Positions 43,922-52,702 of a DNA stretch of 64,000 bases are shown here, piece by piece. Source of the stretch: Bacteroides fragilis (GTDB taxonomy: Bacteria > Bacteroidota > Bacteroidia > Bacteroidales > Bacteroidaceae); assembly GCF_002849695.1 (NCBI RefSeq), contig NZ_CP018937.1:5084001-5148000 (forward strand), written 5' to 3'. Position numbers and translations under genes: made by a program. Numbering within the stretch: the stretch's first letter is position 1; every line of letters begins with the position of its first letter. The notes beneath the pieces were generated by a model. That model saw nothing but the letters and a program-made list of their open reading frames with translations. It had not been told where the DNA came from and did not search any database.

Positions 43922-46141
43922 TTAAAAGCGGATGGAAATGTTACCCATTACATTCGTTCCGGCCTGTGCGGCGTAGCCGGCATAGTTGTAGCGCTCTACC
44001 TCTCCTTTTACTATCTTATAACCGCTGCCTGCATATCCGTTGTTTTCATACTCGGCATTGAAGAGGTTGTAGATGGTGAATCCTGCCGTAACCGACTTTA
44101 CGTGAGGGAGCTTGAAGGTGTAAGCCAGGTTGAGGTTGCTCACGAAATAGGCGTCCAGCGTCTGGTCAGCCTGTCTGGCATTGCTCATGTACTGCTTGCT
44201 GACGTATTGCGATTGCAAGGCGGCCTCGAATCCCCGGTAGCTGAACGAGAAGCGGTTGTTCAGGATCAGGTCCGGCGAGAAGGCAATCGGTGTATTTCCG
44301 TGGCTGACCTCGATCGGATTCTTCCATTCGTCTTCATACAGCTTTTCGGTGAAGTTTTTCACCCGGTTTTTGCTCAGTGTACCGTTGATGTCCCACTGGA
44401 ACCATTGGCAGGGCTTCACACCCAGCATCAGTTCCACTCCCATCCGGTAACTGTCGGGCACGTTGCGCGCCATAGCCTCGCCTATCTCGTTCAGCTCTCC
44501 GGTCAGTACCAACTGGTCTTTGTAGTCCATATAGTAGAAGTTGGCCCCGGCGCTCAGCCAAGTGTTCCGGTAGGTATATCCCAACTCATAGTCGAGCAGT
44601 TTTTCCGCCTTTGGATACTCGTCCGCGTTGCCGTCGGTATAGTTGTTCCGTGTCGGTTCCTTCTGGGCGATGGAGAACGATGCATAAACCCGGTTGTTGG
44701 CGTCTATGTCCCAGTTCAGCCCGGCTTTCGGGTTGAAAAAGTTGAAGTGATCGTTTACCGCCAGCTTTTGCAGGGCGTCCGCGTTGTAGTCAAACTTATC
44801 GTTGTCGCCGTTTATCTTATAGTTGATGTAGCGGTATTGCAGGTCGGCGTATGCATTGAGCCCCGCCACCAGGTTATAGTTGGCTTTCAGATAGAGGTTG
44901 CCGTCCGTCTTCTTCGCTTTATTCCGGTAGTATTCGTGGTCGGGGAGCAGTTCGCCGATGTAGTTTTTCACCCAGATCACCCGTCCGAAGTGCCATCCGT
45001 CATAATGGTTCAGCGCACCTCCCAGTGAAGCGTTCAGCTTTCCGTTCTGGTAATTTACCGAGAACACGCCGCCACCGAAGTGGTTGTCCATCTTCTTCTG
45101 ACGGATCAGGTCGCTCTTGTCCACCTCTTTGCCGTCGTGCATGAAAGGTGGCAGGTGATACTCTTTCAGTGTCCGGTCCTCCTTATACTCCTGATAATAT
45201 CCGTCTCCTTTCGTATAATGGAGTGCTGCGTTAAGGTTCCATTCCGGCGAGAAAGTGTGGTTCAGCAAGAGCTGATAGTTCATTTGCAGATAGTTGTCCG
45301 TCTGGTCTTTGTAGAAACGGATGTTGCCGTCATCATCCGTGTACATGCCGCACGAGTTGAAACGTCGTCCGTACTTTTCCATTTCCTCCTTGCTGGCATA
45401 ATTCCAGGCATGATACGTTTTCTCTTTTCCGCCGAAAGTGATGAACTTCACCGAAGTGTTGTCGGCGAAATATCCCCCCTGTGCATAAAAAGAATAAAGG
45501 TCTACCGAAGCCCGGTCGATGTATCCGTCCGTACCGATGTTGGACAGGCGGGCATCGAAGGCCCAATGGTCGTTCAACAGTCCGGTACCGAATTTTACCG
45601 TTTCTTTGTGCGCATTGAAGGTTCCGTACGAAGCATTCAGTTCGGCATACGGCTTCATCGAAATCCCCTCCGTCTGCATATTCACGCTGGCACCGAAAGC
45701 ACCGGCACCGTTGGTCGAAGTTCCCGCACCGCGTTGCACCTGTATATCCTTCACCGATGAGGCAAAGTCGGGCATGTTCACCCAGAAAAGCGTATGGCTT
45801 TCGGCATCGTTCATCGGAATGCCGTTGGCGGTGATGTTGATACGTGTCCCGTCCGTTCCGCGCACACGCAGGGTGGTATAGCCGATGCCTGCCCCGGCAT
45901 CACTGGTGGTCAGTGCCGAAGGTGTCATACTGAGCAGATACGGGATATCTTGCCCGAAGTTCTGCTTTTTGAGTTCCTCTTTCGACACGTTGGTAAATGC
46001 TACGGGAGTCTTCGAAGTGGCACGTGTGGATACTACCTGCACCTCTTGCAGGTTTACTACTTTCAAGCTGTCTGTCTCGCCCGCTTGCGCGAAGACGCTT
46101 GCTCCGGCTATCAGACAGCCGGCAAAAATCATCTTTTTCAT
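43922..46141 (-). CDS. TonB-dependent receptor for thiamine (riboswitch-controlled)
   Basis: The 739-residue receptor has a signal peptide (ASVFAQAGE), a plug domain with GIGYTTLRVRGTDGTRINI and VQRGAGTSTNGAGAFG, and a barrel ending ISIRF. The TPP riboswitch about 20 bases upstream, and the co-transcribed permease and kinase genes, make thiamine or a related compound the likely substrate; an OM thiamine receptor with this gene order is described in B. thetaiotaomicron. The riboswitch lies between a -7 element TAAATTTG at 46244-46251 and the start codon. Confidence 0.92.
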   Translation of the reverse strand: MKKMIFAGCLIAGASVFAQAGETDSLKVVNLQEVQVVSTRATSKTPVAFTNVSKEELKKQNFGQDIPYLLSMTPSALTTSDAGAGIGYTTLRVRGTDGTRINITANGIPMNDAESHTLFWVNMPDFASSVKDIQVQRGAGTSTNGAGAFGASVNMQTEGISMKPYAELNASYGTFNAHKETVKFGTGLLNDHWAFDARLSNIGTDGYIDRASVDLYSFYAQGGYFADNTSVKFITFGGKEKTYHAWNYASKEEMEKYGRRFNSCGMYTDDDGNIRFYKDQTDNYLQMNYQLLLNHTFSPEWNLNAALHYTKGDGYYQEYKEDRTLKEYHLPPFMHDGKEVDKSDLIRQKKMDNHFGGGVFSVNYQNGKLNASLGGALNHYDGWHFGRVIWVKNYIGELLPDHEYYRNKAKKTDGNLYLKANYNLVAGLNAYADLQYRYINYKINGDNDKFDYNADALQKLAVNDHFNFFNPKAGLNWDIDANNRVYASFSIAQKEPTRNNYTDGNADEYPKAEKLLDYELGYTYRNTWLSAGANFYYMDYKDQLVLTGELNEIGEAMARNVPDSYRMGVELMLGVKPCQWFQWDINGTLSKNRVKNFTEKLYEDEWKNPIEVSHGNTPIAFSPDLILNNRFSFSYRGFEAALQSQYVSKQYMSNARQADQTLDAYFVSNLNLAYTFKLPHVKSVTAGFTIYNLFNAEYENNGYAGSGYKIVKGEVERYNYAGYAAQAGTNVMGNISIRF

Positions 46142-46159
46142 GTTGCTAATTTATTTTTC

Positions 46160-46236
46160 TCTACGCCGGCATTACCCGGATCAGGTCAAAGGGTATGTTC
46201 TCAGCCTGTCATGTTAAGGCACCCCTACTCAGTGAA
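46160..46236 (-). promoter_or_regulatory. TPP riboswitch (THI element)
   Basis: On the minus strand the conserved core is visible: GAGTAGGGGTGCC, then AGGCTGAGA with ATACCC, then ACCTGATCCGGGTAATGCCG. These are the signature bases of the thiamine pyrophosphate aptamer. It lies just upstream of the outer-membrane receptor gene, so TPP would repress the whole import operon. No separate terminator is obvious, and the short distance to the ATG suggests translational control. Confidence 0.95.
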
Positions 46237-46304
46237 TCGGTGGCAAATTTACGCTTTTTGGGCGTGTTAAGCAAGAAACACTTCGCTATTTGATAAAAAC
46301 ATTG

Positions 46305-46312
46305 TAGCTTTG
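46305..46312 (+). promoter_or_regulatory. -7 element of the mscS-type gene
   Basis: TAGCTTTG matches the Bacteroides TAnnTTTG -7 box. A TTTG at 46289-46292 is too close to serve as the usual -33 box, so the -33 half is weak or absent. The start codon at 46354 is 42 bases downstream. Confidence 0.5.
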
Positions 46313-46353
46313 TCTGCTGTTATTAAATGAAAAACTTCTAAAATTGTACTATT

Positions 46354-47262
46354 ATGCTACTATTCTTTCAAGCCGCGCAACAAGTGGCAGACTCTCTGCA
46401 GGTGGCGGCCGATAAGCTTGATCAGGCCATTGCACAGGCCGATGGGCTGGATAAACTGGCTCTGGTTACCCAGCAGTTGATCGATTCGGGTATACAGGCC
46501 GGAGGTCACATTCTGAAGGCTGTGATTGTTTTTCTGGTCGGGCGTTTTCTGATCCGGATGCTGAACCGACTTGTAAAGCGTCTTATGGATAAGAGAAATG
46601 TCGATATCAGTATCAAAACTTTTGTAAGGAGCCTCGTTAATATCCTTCTCACCGTATTGCTGATTATTTCCGTGGTAGGTGCATTAGGAGTGGAAACCAC
46701 TTCGTTCGCCGCTCTGCTGGCTTCTGCCGGTGTGGCTGTCGGTATGGCTCTTTCGGGCAATCTGCAGAACTTTGCCGGCGGACTGGTCATCCTGCTGTTC
46801 AAGCCTTATAAGGTGGGCGACTGGATAGATGCACAGAACGTCTCTGGTACTGTCAAGGAAATCCAGATCTTCCACACTATCCTGACCACTGCCGACAATA
46901 AATTGATTTATGTTCCGAACGGTGCACTGAGCAGTGGGGTCGTGACTAATTACAGCAATCAGACAACCCGGCGGGTAGAGTGGATTGTCGGTGTGGATTA
47001 TGGTGAAGATTATAATAAGGTTGAGAAGGTGGTACGTGAGGTGCTGGCTACCGATAAGCGTATCCTGGATGATCCTGCTCCCTTTATAGCTCTCCATGCC
47101 TTGGATGCGAGTAGTGTGAACGTGGTGGTCCGTGTCTGGGTGAACAGTGCCGATTATTGGGGAGTATATTTCGATATTAACAAGGCGATTTATGCTACAT
47201 TCAACGAACAAGGCATTAACTTCCCCTTCCCTCAACTTACGGTTCATCAGGCACCCAACTGA
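46354..47262 (+). CDS. Small-conductance mechanosensitive channel (MscS family)
   Basis: The 302-residue length matches MscS. An N-terminal region (1-50) is followed by three helices; the pore helix carries the glycine/alanine pattern FAALLASAGVAVGMALSGNL, followed by NFAGGLVILLFKPYKVGD, the family signature. The C-terminal cytoplasmic domain continues to residue 302. It releases solutes on hypo-osmotic shock. A convergent hairpin terminator follows. Confidence 0.93.
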   Translation: MLLFFQAAQQVADSLQVAADKLDQAIAQADGLDKLALVTQQLIDSGIQAGGHILKAVIVFLVGRFLIRMLNRLVKRLMDKRNVDISIKTFVRSLVNILLTVLLIISVVGALGVETTSFAALLASAGVAVGMALSGNLQNFAGGLVILLFKPYKVGDWIDAQNVSGTVKEIQIFHTILTTADNKLIYVPNGALSSGVVTNYSNQTTRRVEWIVGVDYGEDYNKVEKVVREVLATDKRILDDPAPFIALHALDASSVNVVVRVWVNSADYWGVYFDINKAIYATFNEQGINFPFPQLTVHQAPN

Positions 47263-47272
47263 TAACTCATGC

Positions 47273-47312
47273 AAAAAGGGTGGCTACTTCGTCGGAGGTA
47301 ACCACCCTTTTT
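47273..47312. terminator. Bidirectional terminator between mscS and a small gene
   Basis: Arms AAAAAGGGTGG (47273-47283) and CCACCCTTTTT (47302-47312), extended by GCTAC/GTAAC pairs, form a stem with T-runs on both strands. It serves the convergent genes on either side. Confidence 0.85.
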
Positions 47313-47332
47313 CAAGATTTATATTTAACCGA

Positions 47333-47572
47333 TTAACACACTCCAAAATCTTCTGTCGGATCATACGTGTTGTCTGTGATGCCTAACAGATGGTTTATCT
47401 CTCTCCGCTTATCCAAATCCTTGAAATAGGTTTCCACCACTTTGTAAAGATCGAAACTGAATGTAGACCCGGCTGCCATATCCAATGACTCTACCATCTG
47501 TTCTACTGCCTGGTGGATTCTTTCTTGATCGATCAGGTGCAGCTCATTACTGTGAATAAGATATTTTTCCAT
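47333..47572 (-). CDS. Conserved hypothetical protein, 79 residues
   Basis: An acidic, mostly helical protein starting MEKYLIHSNELHLIDQERI and ending with a C-terminal cysteine (DPTEDFGVC). I do not recognise the family. It has a plausible ribosome-binding context and ends 21 bases before the shared terminator, so it is a likely real monocistronic gene. No motif or membrane segment is visible. Confidence 0.65.
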   Translation of the reverse strand: MEKYLIHSNELHLIDQERIHQAVEQMVESLDMAAGSTFSFDLYKVVETYFKDLDKRREINHLLGITDNTYDPTEDFGVC

Positions 47573-47642
47573 AACCGTTGTTGTTTTAAATTTCTACAGA
47601 TAAAACATTCTGAAAGAGGATAAGGTTCAATCTGTTTTTTCT

Positions 47643-47650
47643 TATCTTTG
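47643..47650 (+). promoter_or_regulatory. -7 element of an unassigned transcript
   Basis: TATCTTTG followed by CGG is a strong Bacteroides -7 box on the plus strand, with a T-rich stretch rather than TTTG at -33. The only downstream frame is a 25-codon ORF, so the transcript may be a small RNA, a small peptide gene, or the relic of a lost gene. Confidence 0.45.
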
Positions 47651-47697
47651 CGGTCTCTGTATTTTGCCTTAAATCTTTAAGTGGGGAATATTCGATA

Positions 47698-47775
47698 ATG
47701 AATCAGTTCTTAGACTTTGACCAGAAACTGTATTCCGATCTACTATCCGAAGCATTTATTATCCACCGGATATAA
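47698..47775 (+). CDS. Possible 25-residue peptide or gene relic
   Basis: The short frame encodes MNQFLDFDQKLYSDLLSEAF then IIHRI. It begins about 48 bases after a good -7 element. After its stop, another frame continues in a protein-like way (GYKNYKVTGIKAGG), so this may be the frameshifted remnant of a longer gene. I cannot decide between a true small peptide and a decayed gene. Confidence 0.3.
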   Translation: MNQFLDFDQKLYSDLLSEAFIIHRI

Positions 47776-47817
47776 GAATTACAAGGTTACGGGAATTAAA
47801 GCAGGGGGATGCCTGTC

Positions 47818-47994
47818 TTACCAAAATTTATTCTGTTCGGCATTGTATTCAAATCCGGCCGATCCCAGTTTGCCAATCAGTGTTTCTTTATTGACATTCA
47901 TATCGTCACATAGTTCATCGAGCGATTTGTAACAATCGCGGAGTTTCATGTTGATGACGCTGAACAACATCATCGGGTCTTCTGGAAGTTCCAT
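47818..47994 (-). CDS. DUF4250 domain protein
   Basis: A 58-residue protein starting MELPEDPMMLFSVINMKLRD, with two or three helices and a C-terminal EYNAEQNKFW. The pattern matches the small DUF4250 family, which is of unknown function and widespread in gut anaerobes. The start at 47994 matches the family; an alternative ATG at 48000 adds two residues. Confidence 0.82.
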   Translation of the reverse strand: MELPEDPMMLFSVINMKLRDCYKSLDELCDDMNVNKETLIGKLGSAGFEYNAEQNKFW

Positions 47995-48089
47995 AATCAT
48001 TCTTTTTTAAATGGCTGCAAAGATACGGTAACTCTGTTTATCCTGCAAGAAGAGCCCTTGTTTATTAGAACCATGAAAGGCATCGGTCT

Positions 48090-49313
48090 TTATTTATCAA
48101 AATAGTGGCATAATATCGGATTACCTACTGTAGTCAATATGGGTTCTTTAGACACCTCACCTGTCTGTATGTCCAGAGAGTAGATACCTTTCGCTTTAGT
48201 CGAAGAGTTACCTATCAGCACAGTTCCTTTGTAGAGGGCAAGCATGACTCCGAAACCATTGGAAAGGTCGAGTCCCTTGATCTTTTTCATGGACCGGTCG
48301 TATAGGTTTATTTCTACAGCGAGATCGGCGATGGCGGTATGTCCTTGTTCTCCGGGCTTGTAGTAACCGGGCATATTGATATAAGCATATGCTTTTCCAT
48401 TGTTTACATACCGGATGGCAGAGATAAATCCCGCAGTTTTTTCTTCTCCGCTGATGTCAGCTCCCGTAATGGTCCAGCGATACGTTGGGTCGAACTCAGT
48501 CTCTCCTGCCTTGATACGCAATATGCCGGCATTATGACCTTTGACCATGCCAAAGGCACCGACACACGAAATATAGATATCCTTTTTTTCATCCATGAAG
48601 ATTGAATAGCGGTCAATCGGACGGGTAGGCATGGAGATACCACTGGTTTTGTCTGTAATCATTTTCAGTAGTTTATCAGTTTGAGTGTCTATAATGGCAA
48701 TGTCGCTGTATGGACGGTCCTGTGGGGGAACCCATCCGCCCACCATCTGGCTGAGGCCTACGTATAAAAGTCCGTCGCGCAACAACATGGCAGAGGGGTC
48801 CGGATTATTGTCGGACACTCCGAGAGAAGACAGATCGATCTCTCCCTTCTGGACCATGGTGATAGGATTAAAAATAGCGATCCTGCCCAGTCCCGCCATA
48901 GATAGGTAGGCTTTTTCAGCAGAGGCGAAAACAATATTGGTGCCCGAAGAGTTGGGAGGCAATTTCATTGTTCCTGTCTTTGATAATCGGCCGTTGACTC
49001 TTGTGTATTTCACCAGTTCGTTTTTACTGTCACCCATGTATCCCGGGAATACAAAGATGTCGTTTCCTTCAATAATCGGATATGCTCCTCCGTAGGGAAT
49101 GGGAATTCCGTTGTTATTGTTGGTGTTTTGCGGAAATTCATCACGGATCAGCTGCAGGTAAGCGGCTCCCGTCATACCATCGGGGTTGGGCAGAATAGTT
49201 GCCAGGGCGATGTTAGCATTGTCGGCCGGGACTTTAGGGTCAGGATCCTTTTCGCATGCCGAAAATACAAGTGCAGTACCGGCAAGTGCCAGTGTCAGAT
49301 TTCTAATCTTCAT
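48090..49313 (-). CDS. DUF4374 beta-propeller lipoprotein (XusB-like)
   Basis: The 407-residue lipoprotein (lipobox VFSAC) has repeated beta-propeller-type blades, as in DUF4374 proteins. In B. thetaiotaomicron a DUF4374 lipoprotein (XusB) binds siderophores made by other bacteria and works with a TonB receptor (XusA). Here the same pair occurs: the receptor gene lies 33 bases upstream on the same strand. I infer a surface lipoprotein for xenosiderophore or related ligand capture; the ligand is not known. No PepSY-type XusC gene is adjacent. Confidence 0.8.
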   Translation of the reverse strand: MKIRNLTLALAGTALVFSACEKDPDPKVPADNANIALATILPNPDGMTGAAYLQLIRDEFPQNTNNNNGIPIPYGGAYPIIEGNDIFVFPGYMGDSKNELVKYTRVNGRLSKTGTMKLPPNSSGTNIVFASAEKAYLSMAGLGRIAIFNPITMVQKGEIDLSSLGVSDNNPDPSAMLLRDGLLYVGLSQMVGGWVPPQDRPYSDIAIIDTQTDKLLKMITDKTSGISMPTRPIDRYSIFMDEKKDIYISCVGAFGMVKGHNAGILRIKAGETEFDPTYRWTITGADISGEEKTAGFISAIRYVNNGKAYAYINMPGYYKPGEQGHTAIADLAVEINLYDRSMKKIKGLDLSNGFGVMLALYKGTVLIGNSSTKAKGIYSLDIQTGEVSKEPILTTVGNPILCHYFDK

Positions 49314-49346
49314 AGTTCTCTTGGTTTTTAAATAAATAATCTTGTT

Positions 49347-51686
49347 TCATTTCAATACATATCTCAGCCTTACTCCCCAATTGCGTCCGGGTAGAGGACG
49401 GTTGAATTCGGACATCATCCGGGCATTAGTCAGATTGTTTATCCGTGCTGTGATGATGAACCGTCCGTTCATGAAGCTATGCTCTATTCCGACGTTGGCA
49501 GAGAAGGTGCGTGGTATTCTTCGCTCTTGGAACCGGCTTTGTTCAAAGTCGTAGAAATACTCTTCAACGAAAGAACCGTCCGTAAAGATGCGGGTATTCT
49601 GCATTTTGCCTCCGAATAGATTTTCTTTATGAAATTCCAGTCCGGCGTTTGCCAGAAGATAGGGGATGTTAGGCATCCGGCTACCTTTGGTCGGGTTGGG
49701 GACATGAGTGTTCGGTTCGAACTTTCGTACATCCCGCAAATCCTGGTAGGTCATGTTGCAGTAGCCGTAAAGCCAGTGGGTAAGGTCCGCTTTCACCTCT
49801 ACTTCTGCTCCCAAAGTGCGCATTTTCCCGAAATTCTGGTATTGCGATTGCAGATAACCTTCGGTAAACCGTATCATATTCTCGAGATACCCATAAAAAG
49901 TGTTCAACTCCAGTTGAAGATTACTGGCAGACTTTCCGGTACGGTCGAACAGGAACCCCAGATTGATGCTTGTGTTCCGTTCCGGGAGCAGATTTCCGGA
50001 AGGAGCGACTGCATATCCATCGCCCAAAAGTTCACTTTCGGCAGGCAGGCGTACGTCATATCCAACCGAAAACTTACCCATGAAGTCCGGAGTGAATCTG
50101 TAACGGAGGGCATTGCTGATACCGAAATCCCGTTTCAGCATGTCTACTTTTTCTGCTTCCGATGACATAATGCTGCTCATGTGAGTATTCATGCCGTATG
50201 TATAATACTTCACGTTAAGTGAGTTCAGGAAAATATCATTGTTCGTGCGGAAATCGTATCCTATTCCGGCAATCCAACTCATCATCGTACTTTTGAAGTT
50301 GGTTTTATAACCGACAACTTTGTCCTTCAGGTCATCCTTAGGATGTCCGGATGCATAACTGAACAGTGAGTTGAAGTTAACAGAATGGTTGTTGTTGATA
50401 ACGTAGTTCAGGTGTAACTTGTGGGTGATTGTATGTTTCTCGTTTCTGGCGTTTGAAGCCCATTTGCCTATTTCCCCTCCATATTCGGATACGGCGGGGT
50501 AAGTGGTACCGTCCCAATTGTACCGATATGCGGCGGTATCCACCATATGAAATACCGTATAAGCATAGGCCAGATTCGATTCCATATCGAGCCCCTCGAC
50601 AAGAAAGTTTTCTTTCTCCAACTTGTTGGCAAAGAGGAAAGCGTCAGAGTAAGTGTGGGCTTTTTCAATATTATATTCGATTCCTTGGATTTCTTTGAAA
50701 GTGTGCATAAAGACAGGTTCAAACTCAATCAGGTCGAACCACCATTTACGTGCTTTCAGACTACCTGCAACAGCTAACTTTTTAAATTTATCGTGGTTGC
50801 GTTTAATGACAAGCCCCTCTTCGAAGGGAGATTCCATCTTATAGTTGTTGTCAGAATAGGTATAGAATCCCCCGCCTCCGAATTCCAGTCCTTTAGAAGC
50901 GATATTCCGTTTGGTTACCAGTGAAAGCTTGTGGGTATTGAAACTTTCGATGCTGTAGCTGGCATCGAGGTACTTGGGCGGATACTCCCTGATGACAATG
51001 TTTACAGCTCCGCCTACGGACGATCCGCCAAACCTTGCGGGTACCACTCCTTTGTAGATTTCAATTCGGTCGATCATCTCCACGGGTATGTCATTAATGT
51101 CGATGAAGTCCGAATTATCATTCATCGGGCTTCCGTCAATGAAGAAACCGATTCGTTTCCCCTCCAGACCGCGTACCGATACCCGGGACGCACTGCCTAC
51201 ACCTCCTGTGTTACGGATGGTTACACCTACGGTTTTCGACAAGACATCTTGCACATTACTGACCGTCCCCTGTAGTTGCTGCATGCTGATTACTGACATA
51301 GGCATGGCCTGCTCGCGCAGTTGGCGGGCTTCACTTTTGGCTGTGATGACAACTTCACCCAGTGACTGAGTTTCCGGTTCCAGACGGATAACCAGCTTTT
51401 TACCTTTGGTATTCGGAATCGTTATTTCCTCTTTCCGGGTGTGATATCCCATAAACGAAAAAGTGACCGAATAACGTCCCGCAGGAGCTTCGATGAGGAA
51501 CTCCCCGTTTTTATCCGCCGAGACGCCTTTCTTCAGTGCTTCTATGTATATGTTGGCACCCGGGAGTATTTCCTCGTCATTGGTGTCGATGATGACTCCG
51601 CTCAGTTTGCCCGGTTGTGTTTGGGCCGGGAGGCCGCTGCACAGTGAGAGCAGAGTGATGATGAAAACACAGATTTTATTTCTCAT
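49347..51686 (-). CDS. TonB-dependent receptor, XusA-like
   Basis: The 779-residue receptor has a signal peptide (CSGLPAQ) and a carboxypeptidase-regulatory-like domain (KLSGVIIDTNDEEILPGANI, about 25-110). Its plug contains SVRGLEGKRIGFFIDGSPMN and IEIYKGVVPARFGGSSVGGAV, and the barrel ends with VRLRYVLK. It lies between a methyltransferase gene and a DUF4374 lipoprotein gene on the same strand with gaps of 12 and 33 bases, so the three form an operon. Partner identity suggests iron-siderophore uptake. Confidence 0.88.
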   Translation of the reverse strand: MRNKICVFIITLLSLCSGLPAQTQPGKLSGVIIDTNDEEILPGANIYIEALKKGVSADKNGEFLIEAPAGRYSVTFSFMGYHTRKEEITIPNTKGKKLVIRLEPETQSLGEVVITAKSEARQLREQAMPMSVISMQQLQGTVSNVQDVLSKTVGVTIRNTGGVGSASRVSVRGLEGKRIGFFIDGSPMNDNSDFIDINDIPVEMIDRIEIYKGVVPARFGGSSVGGAVNIVIREYPPKYLDASYSIESFNTHKLSLVTKRNIASKGLEFGGGGFYTYSDNNYKMESPFEEGLVIKRNHDKFKKLAVAGSLKARKWWFDLIEFEPVFMHTFKEIQGIEYNIEKAHTYSDAFLFANKLEKENFLVEGLDMESNLAYAYTVFHMVDTAAYRYNWDGTTYPAVSEYGGEIGKWASNARNEKHTITHKLHLNYVINNNHSVNFNSLFSYASGHPKDDLKDKVVGYKTNFKSTMMSWIAGIGYDFRTNNDIFLNSLNVKYYTYGMNTHMSSIMSSEAEKVDMLKRDFGISNALRYRFTPDFMGKFSVGYDVRLPAESELLGDGYAVAPSGNLLPERNTSINLGFLFDRTGKSASNLQLELNTFYGYLENMIRFTEGYLQSQYQNFGKMRTLGAEVEVKADLTHWLYGYCNMTYQDLRDVRKFEPNTHVPNPTKGSRMPNIPYLLANAGLEFHKENLFGGKMQNTRIFTDGSFVEEYFYDFEQSRFQERRIPRTFSANVGIEHSFMNGRFIITARINNLTNARMMSEFNRPLPGRNWGVRLRYVLK

Positions 51687-51698
51687 ATCCTGTTCTCC

Positions 51699-52514
51699 TT
51701 ATTTAGATGATTGTTGTTGGAACTTCATGTGTACTATCCGGGACGATTTCCGTAAAGATGGGAATAGTGGGAGCATCACTTTGAAGAACAGAGGCCATCG
51801 TTTTTTTAAGCGGTCCATATACAGGTATTCCTTAATCACGTGTAGTCCCGGATACCAGTCTTCCATCTCATATACGTTGTCTGTTCCCCATCGGAATGGT
51901 GCGTTATACTTCTTTACGTCCGGATGCCATTTGTAGTTACGGGCTGTCCATGTATTAATTACGTCGAATGCCATTTCCGCATGGGGGAAGCGTTGCCTGA
52001 TTCGGTACATTAACTCTCTGATATCTTCTTCTTTGAAGTACATCATCACTCCTTCCGATATGATCAGCAGGGGAAGACCTCTGGGAACAGAGTTCATCCA
52101 TGAATCATCGAACATCGACCGGGCGATCATTTTATAATTATCCGTTTCCTTGAAGAAAAGTTTTCGTAACCCGATGGATTCTTCTACGTCAATGTCTAAC
52201 CAAAGGCAATTGTGCAATGGAAGTCTTTTGCAGCGTGCATCCAGTCCGCATCCCAGATTTACGACGGTAGCTCCCTTAGGGTGTTTCGACAGGAAGTCGA
52301 GGATGATTTCGTCCAAAACGAGGGTACGGGCAATTGTGCCCACCTGCGAACCTTCCGAAACTTTGTCTTTCGAAGAACTTGCCAGTTCGATTCGGTGGAG
52401 TATATCTATGGCATAAGGGTCTTTGATAGCACCGTTGGGCTTTACTGTTTCTATAGCCCTTATCCGCAAGGTTATAAACAGAGTTTCGGGAACTCCTGAT
52501 AAATTTACTTTCAT
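51699..52514 (-). CDS. LCM/PPM1-family SAM methyltransferase
   Basis: The 271-residue protein starts MKVNLSGVPETLFITLRIRA and has a class I SAM-binding motif VVNLGCGLDARCKRL. It resembles the leucine-carboxyl/Tcms O-methyltransferase family (PPM1). The substrate is unknown; because the gene precedes a TonB receptor and DUF4374 lipoprotein, it may modify an imported small molecule, which is inference only. It is divergent from the AraC regulator gene that starts at 52703. Confidence 0.85.
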   Translation of the reverse strand: MKVNLSGVPETLFITLRIRAIETVKPNGAIKDPYAIDILHRIELASSSKDKVSEGSQVGTIARTLVLDEIILDFLSKHPKGATVVNLGCGLDARCKRLPLHNCLWLDIDVEESIGLRKLFFKETDNYKMIARSMFDDSWMNSVPRGLPLLIISEGVMMYFKEEDIRELMYRIRQRFPHAEMAFDVINTWTARNYKWHPDVKKYNAPFRWGTDNVYEMEDWYPGLHVIKEYLYMDRLKKRWPLFFKVMLPLFPSLRKSSRIVHMKFQQQSSK

Positions 52515-52702
52515 GTTTAGTTTCTGCTTTTATATTTCCGGTTGTTGTTTATTATTCGTGGAGAATTACCTATTAATGGGGATTGTGCCGATAGGTGGCT
52601 TATTGTAATTTTGTATCTACTCTCCAATTGGAGACAAAAGTAGAGCCTTACCGGCTTTTACTGCTTACGCGAAAAGGAACTTGACTTTAACTTAAAGGAA
52701 TA

